Of a stretch of 37,500 nt of DNA, positions 19,591 to 29,249 are shown piece by piece. Below the pieces are notes generated by a model. That model saw only the letters and a program-made list of their open reading frames with translations, did not search any database and had not been told where the DNA came from. This DNA comes from Symbiodinium natans (Eukaryota > Sar > Dinophyceae > Suessiales > Symbiodiniaceae). Each line of letters starts with the position of its first letter. The stretch's first letter is position 1. The DNA lies in contig CAJNDS010000458.1 in the NCBI GenBank assembly GCA_905221605.1, positions 627,136 to 664,635 of the forward strand. Reading direction: 5' to 3'. The position numbers were made by a program, and so were the translations under genes.

Positions 19591-20084
19591 TCGGTTTTCT
19601 AGGGTTTATAGGGTCTGTTGGTTTGTAGCATGTAGGGCAGGTTTCAGGGTTTTAGGGCTTTTTGGGTTTTAGGGGTTAGGGGTTAGGGTACCGGGGGGGG
19701 GTTAAGGCTGGGCCCCTGATGGTGGAGTTTGTCAGGGTTGAGAAGCGCAACCCCCCTCCCCCCTATACGAATCTAAAAAACGAGTAGAAGGATTTTGTGG
19801 GTATGAATTGAATATACTCGTAGCTGCTATGGCCGTGTGTTTGACACCTGTGTCTGTGGTTTCAGAGTCGTGGGCTTTAAGGCTTCAGGAACCCTAAACC
19901 CTAAGCTCTAGCCCTAAACCCTAGACCCTATACCCTAAACCCTAAACCCTAAGCCCTAAACCCTAAATTCTAAACCCTAAACCCTAGTGAGGGCTTTCCA
20001 GAGTCGGGGCTGCTCTTGATACCTAGGGCGCGAATGTAGATCACAAAGGGCCCTTTGGGAGGCGAATGCTTTTAAGAGCCCTCT

Positions 20085-20192
20085 CCCTAAACCCTAAACC
20101 CTAAACCCTAAACCCTAAACCCTAAACCCTAAACCCTAAACCCTAAACCCTAAACCCTAAGCCCTAAACCCTAAACCCTAAACCCTAAACCC
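20085..20192 (-). repeat. CCCTAAA array
   Basis: Mostly perfect units. Confidence 0.95.
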
Positions 20193-20231
20193 GCCCGCCA
20201 CCCCTCTCACCTCTGCGCTCAGCGAGACCAC

Positions 20232-20261
20232 GGCAGGCTCTGCTAGGCTGCAGAGCCTGCC
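20232..20261. other. Perfect 12-bp hairpin
   Basis: GGCAGGCTCTGC and GCAGAGCCTGCC are perfect complements around a 6-base loop. GC-rich and not T-flanked. Function unknown; it could be a structured RNA or a relic of a short inverted-repeat element. Confidence 0.7.
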
Positions 20262-20384
20262 AGGCACACTCCTGAGAGGGTCGCCTAGCTAGAGTCGCCT
20301 AGCTCGTCTCAGATAAATATTAGTACCCTAAACCCCAGAAGGGGGATCCTTTTTCAATTCCTGGCAACCCCTGGCTATGAACCT

Positions 20385-20515
20385 GGCCCTGGCACTGGCC
20401 CTGGCCCTGGCCCTGGGCTGGGCGGCCCCCTCCTGGCTTTGGCCCTGCCTGGCCCGCCCTGGCCCTGGCCCTGGCCCTAGCCCTGGCCGTCTGGCCCTGG
20501 CCCTGGCCCTGGCCT
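20385..20515. repeat. CCTGGC hexamer minisatellite
   Basis: Imperfect CTGGCC repeats with CTGGCCCTGG runs. The Ala/Arg/Gly/Pro frames over it are artefacts. Confidence 0.88.
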
Positions 20516-20519
20516 TAAA

Positions 20520-21210
20520 CCCTTGGTAGGACCTTAAACCCTCCCAGTTAGGGGGGCTTTTACGCAAATGTCCGAGGCAGTGCCAGTAAGCAGGGGTCTT
20601 AAACCCTTCCAGTAGGCAGAAGGCTGCCAAAGAAGGCCCTGGAGCTGACAGGAAGCCCTGAAAGGTCCGACCCCTCGCTTTGACCGCTCTAGTGAGTTTC
20701 GTTCTCTGGCCAAGTGAACTTCGGCGTGAGGGGGGATTCTTGCAAAACCTGCAGACTCTTCACGCCCTGAATTTTCTGTGAGAGGGCCCTTCGGCCCAGA
20801 CCGTCCCCTGCGCAAAACCTGAGGGGGGGGATCCTTTGCCTTGTGCCCCCGAGTGACCTCCGAAGTCAAGGGACACCCTTGGCACCCCCTCAAAGTAGTC
20901 CCAGGCAGTGCTCGACATGCTGCCTTCTGGCCCCAGATGATCTCCGACTTCCTAGTGTCCCAATCAGCCACTGTTCCCAAGTGACCCCCCCAAGAAATCG
21001 CCAACAGCTCGCCTCAAGTTCGGCAAGTGTTCACGACTCGCACATATCCCAAGCTTTCGCAGTTTTTCTTAGTGTGCTCTGAACATGTTCGATATGTGAG
21101 ATTTGAATGGCTGGCTTGGCTTTGGCTGGCTCCGGTTTGGTTTCGTGATGAGTATTGTTTGGGTGGCCTCGGGGTAGGCATGTCTTCACACTTTTGCGTT
21201 CAGCTGACCA
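20520..21210. other. Array-free stretch, no confident gene
   Basis: A 156-codon minus-strand frame (20534-21004) starts MAISWGGHLGTVADWDTRKS. It includes two copies of a CTTAAACCCT(T/C)CCAGT-type motif (20531 and 20599). I recognise no family, and all other coding signal in the window is on the + strand, so it is not called as a gene. Confidence 0.4.
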
Positions 21211-21216
21211 ATGCTA

Positions 21217-21298
21217 CACCCTAAACCCTAAACCCTAAACCCTAAACACTAAACCCTAAACCCTAAACCCCTAAACCCCTAAACCCCTAAGCCCCTAA
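21217..21298 (-). repeat. CCCTAAA array passing into CCCCTAAA
   Basis: The 7-mer changes to the 8-mer at about 21262. Confidence 0.92.
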
Positions 21299-21377
21299 AC
21301 TGAAAAGCGACTAGGGTCTTGTGCTTTGGCCCGGTCCTGGGTCGGAGGGTAAAGCCTGAAGAATGCAAAAGACCTTC

Positions 21378-21481
21378 TATAGGGGTCGGAATAACTACCT
21401 ATGCAATTCCCCTTATGGTCCCTTTACAACTATACTACAATATACCCCCAAAACCCCATTCGAATTCTTAAGGCCCCTATA
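21378..21481. mobile_element. Dispersed repeat, family D copy 2
   Basis: Same ordered blocks as 11303-11406. It starts TATAGGGG and ends CCCCTATA, a short terminal inverted repeat that suggests a MITE-like origin. The C run is short here. Confidence 0.65.
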
Positions 21482-21956
21482 TATTACAACCCCAACAGCC
21501 TCTTAAAGAACAACGCCCTGCAGGACGGACAGATTGCTTTTTTACCACACCCTGGACCAGAGTTGCCCTCTACACCCGACGGAGCGATCTCAAGCCGTAG
21601 GTACACCAAGAGCTTCAGGGTTCAGAGTTTAGTGTTGAGGGTTTATTCGTTTAGGGTTCAGGGCTTATTTGGGTTCATAGGGTTCGGTTTACGAAGCTTC
21701 AAACCCAAAAACCCCAAACACTCAAGTTTTTGGGACTCATGCTGCTGGGTTTTGGACTCAGACTCAGGTTCCTCAGAGGTTTGTCAGGTACTGGCTTCAA
21801 GCATTTAGGGTTGCAGGTTGGGCCCTAAACGCCCAAAGACACAAGAGCGCTGGGGCTAGTACGTGTTGACATCTGTGATCTCTTGATGCCTATGAATTGA
21901 GGGGGGGGGGGGCTTGATCCGAAGGGGAATTCTATAGGCCATAATTTGGGTTGTAG

Positions 21957-22028
21957 CGGATGATAAGGGACAAGTATACAGATCTGTACATTTACGCGGA
22001 CTACAGAAGCGGATTCCGACAATCGCAT
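21957..22028 (+). CDS. Exon, unknown product
   Basis: After TTGTAG the frame reads RMIRDKYTDLYIYADYRSGF then RQS(H), before an in-frame TGA at about 22029. No GT donor fits, so GC or GA near 22024-22030 is implied. It is followed by the next exon at 22053, which would leave a very short intron, or the two belong to alternative forms. Confidence 0.5.
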
Positions 22029-22052
22029 TGAGCTCCGTCTCCTGTGTGTAAG

Positions 22053-22095
22053 GTGCTGTACATACCTTTGGGTGCGAAAAGGCTGCCAGATCCAG
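22053..22095 (+). CDS. Exon with canonical donor, unknown product
   Basis: Acceptor GTAAG, frame VLYIPLGAKRLPDP, donor CCAG|GTGAGC (22096). The borders and composition agree. Phase 0 at its start is compatible with the preceding block. Confidence 0.55.
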
Positions 22096-22407
22096 GTGAG
22101 CCAGGGAGTCATACTGGGACCCCTAAGGATGTGCCCCTAAGACTAGGATGCCCAGTAGTGCCCTTATTCCCTTGTTGGGGGGCTCTAGGTTCCCCTATAA
22201 ACCCCTTTAAGCAAAAAAGGGCGCCCTTTTTAATCCTAGGTTACTGGGCAACCTAGAAGAGGTTCCCTGACTACACTCCTAATCTGACCCTTACATTCCC
22301 TTCGCGGATCTTTCGAAAGGGTCCCCAAAACCAAGGGTACAACCTTAGGGGTCCAAGGTCGAGTCCCATGAAGTGAATGCTTGGGCCCTAAGCCCAGTGC
22401 ACCGACA

Positions 22408-22495
22408 GTTTAGGGTTTAGGGTTTAGGGTTTAGGGTTTAGGGTTTCGGGTTTCGGGTTTCGGGTTTAGGGTTTAGGGTTTAGGGTTTAGGGTTT
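22408..22495 (+). repeat. TTTAGGG array with TTTCGGG block
   Basis: Three consecutive TTTCGGG units sit inside an otherwise uniform array. 22100-22400 has no recognised exon. Confidence 0.93.
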
Positions 22496-22728
22496 ACCAA
22501 GATCCTAAACCGCAAGACCCTTGCGTTGTCTTCATGTCGTGGTTTTGTATATTCTGTGATGCCAAGCACCACGCTACGAACCCTAAGACCAAAATCCTAA
22601 TCCCTAAACTCCAGTCCAGAGACCCTAGACCCCGGACCCCCCTCAACCCTAGACCAACCCTAGATCATTAGAAACCCTCCACCCTTAATCACTAAATCAC
22701 AAAAACTACAACCGTACGGGTGTCACAG

Positions 22729-22805
22729 CAGGGCTTATGACCCGGGCCCTTGTGCGACGCCGGCGCCCAGATCTCGCTTTCCGTGCTCAGAAAAGAAACC
22801 GGGGG
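22729..22805 (+). CDS. Exon, Arg-rich segment, unknown product
   Basis: Acceptor GTCACAG, frame GLMTRALVRRRRPDLAFRAQ then KRNRG, ending near a GGG|GTTCAG donor. Strongly basic; it could be a nucleic-acid-binding or targeting segment, but no motif is diagnostic. Confidence 0.5.
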
Positions 22806-23153
22806 GTTCAGGGCGTTTGAGGTTGGGGGTTGTTGGGTTTAGGTTTTAGGGTTTAGTGTTTAGGGCTTAGGCCCCTTAATGTTTTGACTGTCTTTTGGGG
22901 GGGGTTCCGGCTTAGAAAGATTTGGAGTTTTAGGGTTTAGGAGTGCGTAGGTGGTTTGGAGGTATGGGGTTTCCGCGTTTTCAGGGTTTAGGGTGTAGAG
23001 AGCTAGGATGTATAGGAGGGGTTCTGGGCTTTGGTGTGCGCGCAGGCGCATGGCGAAAGATTCCAGACTCACTCCCTTGAAGAGCCGGAGCTTTCAACCC
23101 CCAAAGCAGCCGGACCGAGTTCCTAAACCTTTGCGCAATGGATAGCATTGAGG

Positions 23154-23195
23154 GCTATATATATATATATATATCTACATATATATATATAGGCT
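23154..23195. repeat. (TA)n microsatellite
   Basis: TA repeat interrupted by CTACA, a near-palindromic AT hairpin. 23196-23520 has no defensible exon. Confidence 0.85.
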
Positions 23196-23560
23196 TCAGG
23201 ATTTACGATTTATGGTTTAGGGTTTAGCTGTATATGGTTTATATTTAGGGTTCAGGGTGCGATGTAGGGTTAGGGCTTAGCTAAATGGTGTTAGTTTTTC
23301 GGGTTTACGGGTTCGTACCCGAGTAGGGTTTCGGAGTTTCTGGCAATAGGGGTTTTCAAGCAAATCGCCCGAATGCTGAGATGCAAGTCAAGACACATTT
23401 GTTTGCTTTCCATCTTTTGGAAATAAGCCAGGAACTTAGCCGACTTATACGTGATTTATACAGCCACTTAATCCGTGCCAAGCAAGTTGGCTATAACTTC
23501 TGAAACCCTATTTATAAACCACCCCAACCCTGTTGTATGACCCCATAAAAAAAGCTGCAG

Positions 23561-23714
23561 GCAAAGAGAGTCCCGCACTTGCTGACTGATCGGCTCGCAC
23601 TTTCAGGGCTCTAAGGAGGAGGGCGCGCAGGCTCACGGCAGAAACCACGGACTCCGGATGCCCCACACACCAAGGTCCCCCCACCCCCTCCTTCCGCAAG
23701 AAAGCGCAGCTTAG
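23561..23714 (+). CDS. Exon pair or terminal exon, unknown product
   Basis: Two coding-like pieces abut. After AGCTGCAG, AKRVPHLLTDRLALS is readable. After GCACTTTCAG (23606) the frame GSKEEGAQAHGRNHGLRMPH continues through LLPQESAA to TAG 23712-23714. CTGAC about 20 bp before the second acceptor is a good branch-point candidate. The second piece is probably a terminal exon; whether the first is exon or intron sequence is open. A 107-codon frame on the other strand is a shadow. Confidence 0.52.
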
Positions 23715-23944
23715 CAAGCCCAATTCGAGCCCAGTTGACCTGAAAGCCGAAACCCTCAGCCCTTTAACTACCTTAAACCCGAAACCCCAAACCCCCCAAA
23801 CCCCCCCAAACCCTCCAAACCCCTCCAAACCGCAAAACCCTAACCCCTAAACCCGAAACCCTAACCCTAAATCCTACTCCTATAAATCCTAAACCCTAAA
23901 GCCCAAACCCTAAATCCTATAACCCTAAAGCCCAAACCCCAGAA

Positions 23945-24010
23945 GCCTCCGACCAGAGACGCGCGCCATGCGCGCGGGGGCCTGGTCACCAGGATGCGGC
24001 CCCGAGGCGT
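23945..24010 (+). CDS. Possible exon, unknown product
   Basis: After AGAAG the frame reads PPTRDARHARGGLVTRMRPR, up to the start of the TTTAGGG array, where GGTTTG could serve as donor. GC-rich and Arg-rich. Borders are weak. Confidence 0.38.
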
Positions 24011-24495
24011 GGGTTTGGGGTTTAGGGTTTAGGGTTTAGGGTTTAGGGTTTAGGGTTTAGGGTTTAGGGTTTAGGGTTTGGGGTTTGGGGTTTAGGGTTT
24101 GGGGGTTTAGGGTTTAGGGTTTAGGGTTTAGGGTTTAGGGGTTTAGGGTTTAGGGTTTAGGGTTTGGGGTTTAGGGTTTAGGGTGTAGGGTGTAGGGTGT
24201 AGGGTTTGGGGTTTGGGGTTTAGGGTTTAGGGTTTGGGGTTTAGGGTAGGGTTTAGGGTTTGGGTTTGGGGTTTGGGGTTTAGGGTTCAGGGGGCATAGA
24301 ACACGACGACCTGCAGCCTGCGGGAACTCCCTAGCAAAGATCTTGGAACGCACACTCCACGACCCACTGGAGTCCTAACCCTATAGACCACTGAACACCC
24401 CAAACCCCTGTAGGGTTTAGGGTTTAGGGTTTAGGGTTTGGGGTTTATGGTTTAGGGTTTAGGGTCTAGGGTCTAGGGTCTATAGGGTTTAGGGA
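24010..24495 (+). repeat. TTTAGGG/TTTGGGG/GTGTAGG arrays
   Basis: A long array at 24010-24290 with TTTGGGG and three GTGTAGG units, then 24411-24495 with three GTCTAGG units. The exon 24317-24371 lies between. Confidence 0.93.
24317..24371 (+). CDS. Exon, unknown product
   Basis: Acceptor ACCTGCAG, frame LRELPSKDLGTHTPRPTG, ending at A|GTCCTA. TTTAGGG arrays lie upstream (24010-24290) and downstream (24411-24495). Confidence 0.5.
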
Positions 24496-24569
24496 ACGCA
24501 AGATTCCTTTTTTGGGTTGACGAGGCTACGGGGTCCTCAACCCCTCGAACCTTCAGTCGCAAGACGCAG

Positions 24570-24636
24570 GAACGACCGCACGCTGCGGGGAGAGGCGACA
24601 TGGCTAGCTTGCCGTTTCCGGGGCTTCCATATGGGT
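24570..24636 (+). CDS. Exon ending at a hairpin element
   Basis: Acceptor AGACGCAG, frame NDRTLRGEATWLACRFRGFH then MG. The exon runs into the first bases of the hairpin element at 24633, and the likely donor G|GTGGTT lies inside that element's terminal repeat. The open frame continues into the element to about 24690. Confidence 0.5.
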
Positions 24637-24733
24637 GGTTGTCAACACGATGGTCCCTCTCTGGATCCCGATTATAATACGGCACCTAAGATTTAGGGTA
24701 CCCCAAAAGGGATCATAATTTCGTCAACCACCC
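24633..24733. mobile_element. MITE-like element, family A copy 1
   Basis: Begins GGGTGGTTGTCAA and ends TCGTCAACCACCC. The interior shares TATAATACGGCACC and ATTTAGGGTACCC with the copy at 36226-36316. It abuts the exon ending near 24636. One TTTAGGG unit lies near the middle. Confidence 0.75.
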
Positions 24734-24739
24734 AGATGG

Positions 24740-25359
24740 GAAGAGATAATGGGTTTGCATGTTGACTGGAATAGCAGAGATTATAGAAGAATGATATAGG
24801 GGTTTCCGAGAAGGGGTACCCTTTTGGGGGGGTCCCTTCAAGGGGATTCCATTTTGGGGAAAAAAGGGGGTGCCCCTATCTTGGGAAATGCCCATATGAG
24901 TACACTAATTCGAGTGGAATCTTAGCTATCTTCACTACGGTATGGGTCTCCGTAGGGATTCTCGAGAAGGTCCCATAGGAGATTCAGAATTTGTTTCTAT
25001 TATGGGGCTGCTAGAAGGTTTTGCGGCGCTTTGGGGCTTGGGGTCTTTAGGGCCTTGGGAGGGGATGGCGGCTGGAGGGCTCTTGCACAGTGATTTCGGG
25101 GATGTCCCGGAATGAGGTTGTTACGCTTATTACTTCTGTTTCTGCTCTTACTATCTTCAGCTTAAGGGTTTAGGGTCTAGGGTTTGTGTTATGACTTTTC
25201 TAAAAAGTGTTGCACCCTGTTTAGTCTGGGCCCCCTTTCTCTGACAAGTTTGCCACTCAGACATGGAGACTCTTTGGGAGGGGGGGAGGGGTGGGTTGGG
25301 ATCTAAACGCACATGTTTCTCCGGGATGTGCCTGTATTTCTATTATCATTGCGGTTTTA

Positions 25360-25391
<32 letters not shown>

Positions 25392-25545
25392 AGCTGCTGC
25401 TGACGGTCAGAAGTTAGCAGCGTTGGTTTTAGAGAGAGGCGTAGGAGCTTAGGGCTTATGAGTTTTGGGCTCATGAATTGTGAGTTTAGATTTAGGGCTT
25501 AGAGTTTAGCGTTTAAGGTTGTTGCCTAAGATTAGATAGAAGACA
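24740..25545. other. No confident gene; TGC microsatellite
   Basis: Contains a CTG/TGC tract at 25361-25401 (about ten repeats, then GAGCTGCTGCTG). The part before 25000 has GGGGTACCCTTTTGGGG-like inverted segments (about 24810-24880) that suggest another decayed hairpin element. Confidence 0.5.
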
Positions 25546-25957
25546 GGCCTAAACCCTAAGCCCTAAACCCCAGAAACCATAAACCCTCAAACCCTACAAA
25601 CCCTGTACGCCCTAAACCCGAAAACAAAACACTATAAGCCCCAAACCCTATAAACCCTGAGGACCCTAAACGCCCGAAACCCTACGAACCCCAACCCGAA
25701 ACCCTATATAGACCCTAGAGCTTTAGCATCCCTAAATCCTACAACACCCTAACCCTAAACAATATAAACCCCCAAACCCTATACACCCATAAACCCTAAA
25801 CACCAAACCCAACTTCAACCCTAAACAACCCAACCCCCTAAACCCCCTAACCCTGAACCCAACCTGAACCTTAAGCAACCGTAAACCCTATAAACCCTAT
25901 CAACCCTAAACCCTAAACCTTAAGCCTTAAGCCCTAAACCCTAAACCCTACACCCTA
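25545..25957 (-). repeat. Long degenerate CCCTAAA/CCCTATAAA tract
   Basis: About 400 bp of diverged units, with many CCCTATAAACC variants. It is the most decayed array in the window and precedes the exon at 25959. Confidence 0.85.
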
Positions 25958-25958
25958 G

Positions 25959-26054
25959 CCCCCCTTTGGCCAAGGCTGCTCGAAGAGCCTCGAGCTCTAG
26001 CCAGGGATCCACGCCGAACGCCGGAGGATCCCCTGGCCGCGGGCTCAGAGGGAC
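25959..26054 (+). CDS. Exon, Ser/Gly/Arg-rich segment, unknown product
   Basis: Acceptor ACCCTAG (a telomere-like unit), frame PLAKAARRASSSSQGSTPNA then GGSPGRGLRG, donor GGAC|GTTAGG. It looks like a disordered basic linker. A long degenerate CCCTAAA tract lies upstream. Confidence 0.55.
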
Positions 26055-26326
26055 GTTAGGGGTTGGGGGTTTTGGGTTTTAGGGTGCTTAGGGTTTTTAA
26101 GGCTGATAGCATGTAGGGTTCAGGGTGTAGGGGTACTGGGTTTAGGGGTACTAGGTTTCAGGGTTTTGGGTTTAAGGTTGAAGCCCTGTGTTGGAGGTTT
26201 ACCCTAAACCCGAAACCCCAAACCCTAAACCCTATAACCCCAAACCCTAAACCCCAAACTTTAAATTTTAAACCCTATAGGGCCCTGGCATGTCGAAAAT
26301 CTGATGAGGATCTGAAACCCCTGCAG

Positions 26327-26376
26327 CCATAGAATGGCAGACGCCAGCGTTGAAAGGGCCCTACAGCCCGACTTAG
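26327..26376 (+). CDS. Possible terminal exon, unknown product
   Basis: After CCCCTGCAG one frame reads IEWQTPALKGPYSPT and stops at TAG; another (HRMADASVERALQPD) is open. The acceptor is good but the frame is undecided. A TTTAGGG/TTTGGGG array starts at its end. Confidence 0.38.
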
Positions 26377-26445
26377 GGTTTGGGGTTTGGGGTTTGGGGT
26401 TTAGGGTTTAGGGTTTAGGGTTCCGGGTTTAGGGTTTAGGGTTTA
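26375..26445 (+). repeat. TTTGGGG/TTTAGGG array
   Basis: Follows the possible exon 26327-26376. 26450-26745 holds no exon I can defend. Confidence 0.88.
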
Positions 26446-26746
26446 CCGGGGGAACCCCCAGAAGGAACTTGTTTGGATATCCACAGGATCTCTGGATATT
26501 GCAATAGACCCCCAAAAAAATCCAAGAAATGGCATAGTTGCTGAGGTTGCTTCTGCTGTAATCACGCAAAATGAAGCTTGGGAGGCTCAATGGGGTTTAT
26601 AGTCTGACGAGAAGGGGTTGAAGCTCCTAGATCCCATGCAATGGGCATGTGCTTGGAAAACCACAAAAACATTGATGGGGGCAGCCGGCGCAGCAATTCT
26701 GCTCAATATGATTCGTATGAATATCTCTTTCTGGAGATCGACGCGG

Positions 26747-26945
26747 TTTAGGGTTTAGGGTTGAATTGAAGGGTATAGGGTTTAGGGTTTATAGGGTCTA
26801 TAGGGTTGATAGGGTTTATACGGTTTATAGGTTTAGGGTTTATAGGGTTTGTATATAGGGTTTATATCGGGTTTATAGGGTTTATAGGTTTTTATAGGGT
26901 TTATATAGGGTTTATATAGGGTTTATAGGGTTTAGGGTTTCGGGT
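26747..26945 (+). repeat. TTTATAGGG variant array
   Basis: Mostly 9-mer TTTATAGGG and TTTATATAGGG units, locally uniform. Confidence 0.9.
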
Positions 26946-27069
26946 GAAAGTGCTTAGGGTTTATAAGTTGTAAGTCAGTCTTGAAAGTGATAAGGGAGTA
27001 TAGGGTTAAAAACTGTTTTGGTGTCAGTTTTGAGCCCAGCAGACCATATGCTACACAGCTACCGACAGG

Positions 27070-27300
27070 GGCAAGTGGAATCCAAAAAAAGCCGTGAAAA
27101 CCCCAAAAAACCCAGAAAAAAACCCAAAAAAAGGCAGACTCCAAAAACACAGGGCAAACCCAAAAAAAAGCGTAAAGCGTAGCAACTCCGTAAAAACCCG
27201 TGCGATCCCCAAAAAAAGGCGTGCAAAACCCGTAACCGAAATCCAAAAAAACCCGAAAAAACTCCAAAAAATGCCGTGCACCCGACGCCGAAAAATCTTA
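27070..27300. repeat. CCAAAAAA-rich low-complexity tract
   Basis: Irregular CCCAAAAAA(A)NCCG repeats. It gives Lys/Pro-rich frames on + and Phe/Gly-rich frames on -, neither judged coding. Confidence 0.75.
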
Positions 27301-27342
27301 CCATTCTGAGCTCAAGTTTTGTGTCTCACCGCTCTTTGGGAG

Positions 27343-27474
27343 ATGAACCCGCCCGCCACGGCTTTGAATTCCGCCCTCAGTGAACTTTACACGTCGGACA
27401 TGTGGCTTCCGTCAGAGCAGGCATCCAGAGTTGCACAGCTCGGTCTTCATTTTCTCAGGCCTTCGTCACCCTAA
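27343..27474 (+). CDS. Small open frame in an array-free island
   Basis: ATG 27343 gives MNPPATALNSALSELYTSDM, then WLPSEQASRVAQLGLHF, ending at TAA. The 43 residues look protein-like. The next 500 bp have no telomere-like repeats. It could be a first exon or one end of a gene. Confidence 0.4.
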   Translation: MNPPATALNSALSELYTSDMWLPSEQASRVAQLGLHFLRPSSP

Positions 27475-27954
27475 CAAGAATACTTTGGATGCAAAACTTG
27501 CCGTGCCACGGTTTGCATTGTTCCCAAAGCACCATATGGTGTTTCATGCACTCCAGGGCTTGCTTTTTGCATCAATACAGTTTCAATCCTGTCTGTGAGG
27601 ACAGGACGAGGATTTTGTAGGGCGAATCAGCCGTGCAACGAGGAGGGCGGAACTCGTGCTGTGATATCAGCCTTGCTTCGGCGGTATTAGGTACGTTGCC
27701 ACGCCGTTTGGAGGCATGAGCTTTATTAGGCGACGGCAAGAGATGGAAAGAGTCTGAACGTTTGCATTTACACCTAGGTGTGTGAATTCCTAGATTTTTC
27801 CAGAATCTCTAGGTTGTTACCAATGGTTTGGCTTTTGGTGAAATATCTGGGTTTTTTAGGCTTACTCTGAGAAATTCTCGACCCAGGGCTCCCCTTATAG
27901 GGTTTAGGGTTTTTTTAAGCACCTCACAATCCCCTGAATGCCTACAATGCGCTG
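27475..27954. other. Array-free island, no confident gene
   Basis: Overlapping + frames at 27380-27598 and 27402-27620 exist but neither has splice borders. Possibly transcribed flank of the frame at 27343. Confidence 0.4.
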
Positions 27955-28040
27955 TTCGAACTCGCACGCTTTCCAAGGACTTGGACCGCGGACCAGCGGA
28001 GGAGCGGGTGTTGGGGCTGGCAGGACAAGGATGGTTTTAA
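27955..28040 (+). CDS. Terminal exon, unknown product
   Basis: The frame RTRTLSKDLDRGPAEERVLG, then LAGQGWF and TAA 28038, is charged and protein-like. The same frame is open back to 27828; the 5' border is not clear. Confidence 0.45.
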
Positions 28041-28199
28041 CGTTTGATTTTCGTAGGCTTTATAGGGTTTAGCGTTTTCAGGGTTTTAGGGTTTAGGGTT
28101 GAGGGTTGATAGGGTTTAGGGTTTAGGTTTTAGGGTTTAGCGCTTTAAGGTTGTATAGGGTTTAGGAACAGGGCTATGGGGTGGGCGAGAATCACAAAG

Positions 28200-28300
28200 G
28201 GTGTGTGGAAACTGCCCGTTCTGGACCTATCAGTTTATCCACGACGCAGGGGTCAAAGGGCTGCAAGAGTTCCGCAGAGAGTGGGCGCGAGATCTATGTG
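28200..28300 (+). CDS. Exon, Cys/aromatic segment, unknown product
   Basis: After ATCACAAAG the frame reads VCGNCPFWTYQFIHDAGVKG then LQEFRREWARDLCG, with donor GTATTT (28301). If the donor is skipped it stops at TAG 28318. CxxC followed by aromatic residues may be a small metal- or redox-type motif, but one CxxC is not diagnostic. Coding character is strong. Confidence 0.6.
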
Positions 28301-28661
28301 GTATTTCTAGCAGCACCTAGACTTAAACCCCATTTACCCTAAACCCCCTATAAACCCTAAACCCCTTTGCCCTAAACCCTTGTAAAAACCTATAAACTAT
28401 AAACTCTGAACCCTTTGGCTTGGGGCAGAGTCCAAGAGCTCCCGGAGTCTCTCCCTCTCTCTCAAAACCCTATAAACCCCTAAAAGCCCTAGGTAAAAGA
28501 TGCCCAAACCACCTAAGTTCCCCCAAATCCAAAGAAAGCTGCACCTTCCCCACACAGCGGACAGGGCGAAGCTCCCAAACCCTAAACCCTAAACCCTAAC
28601 CCAAGCCCTAAACCCTAAACCCTCAACCCTCAACCCTAAACCCTAAACCCTAAACCCTCAG

Positions 28662-28741
28662 CGGCCCTCCTCTGAAGGCCATCCTGCTGATGGAGCGGAG
28701 CCCTCAGCTGGCCCCTGCCTCAAGCAAGAGAAGGGCTTGGG
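28662..28741 (+). CDS. Exon, Pro/Glu/Ser-rich segment, unknown product
   Basis: Acceptor CCCTCAG lies directly after a CCCTAAA array. The frame reads RPSSEGHPADGAEPSAGPCL then KQEKGL. The donor G|GTTTGG is at the edge of the TTTGGGG/TTTAGGG array that follows. The exon is therefore bracketed tightly by arrays of opposite orientation. Confidence 0.55.
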
Positions 28742-29013
28742 GTTTGGGGTTTGGGGTTTAGGGTTTAGGGTTTCGGGGTTTCGGGGTTTGGGGTTAGGGT
28801 TTAGGGTTTAGGGTTTATGGTTTAGGGTTTAGCGTGTTCAGGTTGAGGGTTTAGGGTCTACCGGGGGTTAGGGTTTAGGGTGTACGGGGGGTGCCGGGGG
28901 TTTAGGTTTAGGGTTTAGGGTGCCGCAGGTTCAGGGTTTAGTTTGTGTCGGGTTTGGGGTTTAGGGTGGGAGCGCCGTGTATTGGGTTGTGGCTGAGGGC
29001 TTCTGGTGGGCAG

Positions 29014-29049
29014 TTCTGCCTTCCTTAGCACCAAACTCCGATGATGATC
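29014..29049 (+). CDS. Short exon with canonical donor
   Basis: Acceptor GGTGGGCAG, frame LPSLAPNSDDD, donor C|GTAAGG (29050). The splice pair is strong and the length is 36 bp. Confidence 0.52.
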
Positions 29050-29249
29050 GTAAGGGTGCCTCAAGCCCTAAACCCTGAACCCTAAACCCTGAACCCTGAA
29101 CCCTAAACCCTAAACCCTAAACCCTAAACCCTTGGGTTCAGTGCAGGCAACAGTTCTTGAGCACTGGAGTCTCGGCCTTGCACTTAACTCATGGGTTCCC
29201 CTACTCCCCCCCTCTGCACTACCCCCCCCCCCCCCAAGCTTCCCCAAGC

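Larger units (their letters stand above)
28575..29132. repeat. Opposed arrays bracketing exons
   Basis: 28575-28660 CCCTAAA, exon 28662-28741, 28735-28975 TTTAGGG/TTTGGGG with GTGTACGGGG and TGCCG interruptions, exon 29014-29049, 29066-29132 CCCTAAA. Confidence 0.88.

Noticed and set aside
20534-21004. 156-residue minus-strand frame
   Set aside because: No recognised motif, no splice context, opposite to all other coding signal, and adjacent to a hexamer repeat that inflates frames. Kept only as unassigned sequence.
27051-27309. Phe/Gly-rich minus-strand proteins
   Set aside because: They arise from CCAAAAAA low-complexity repeats.
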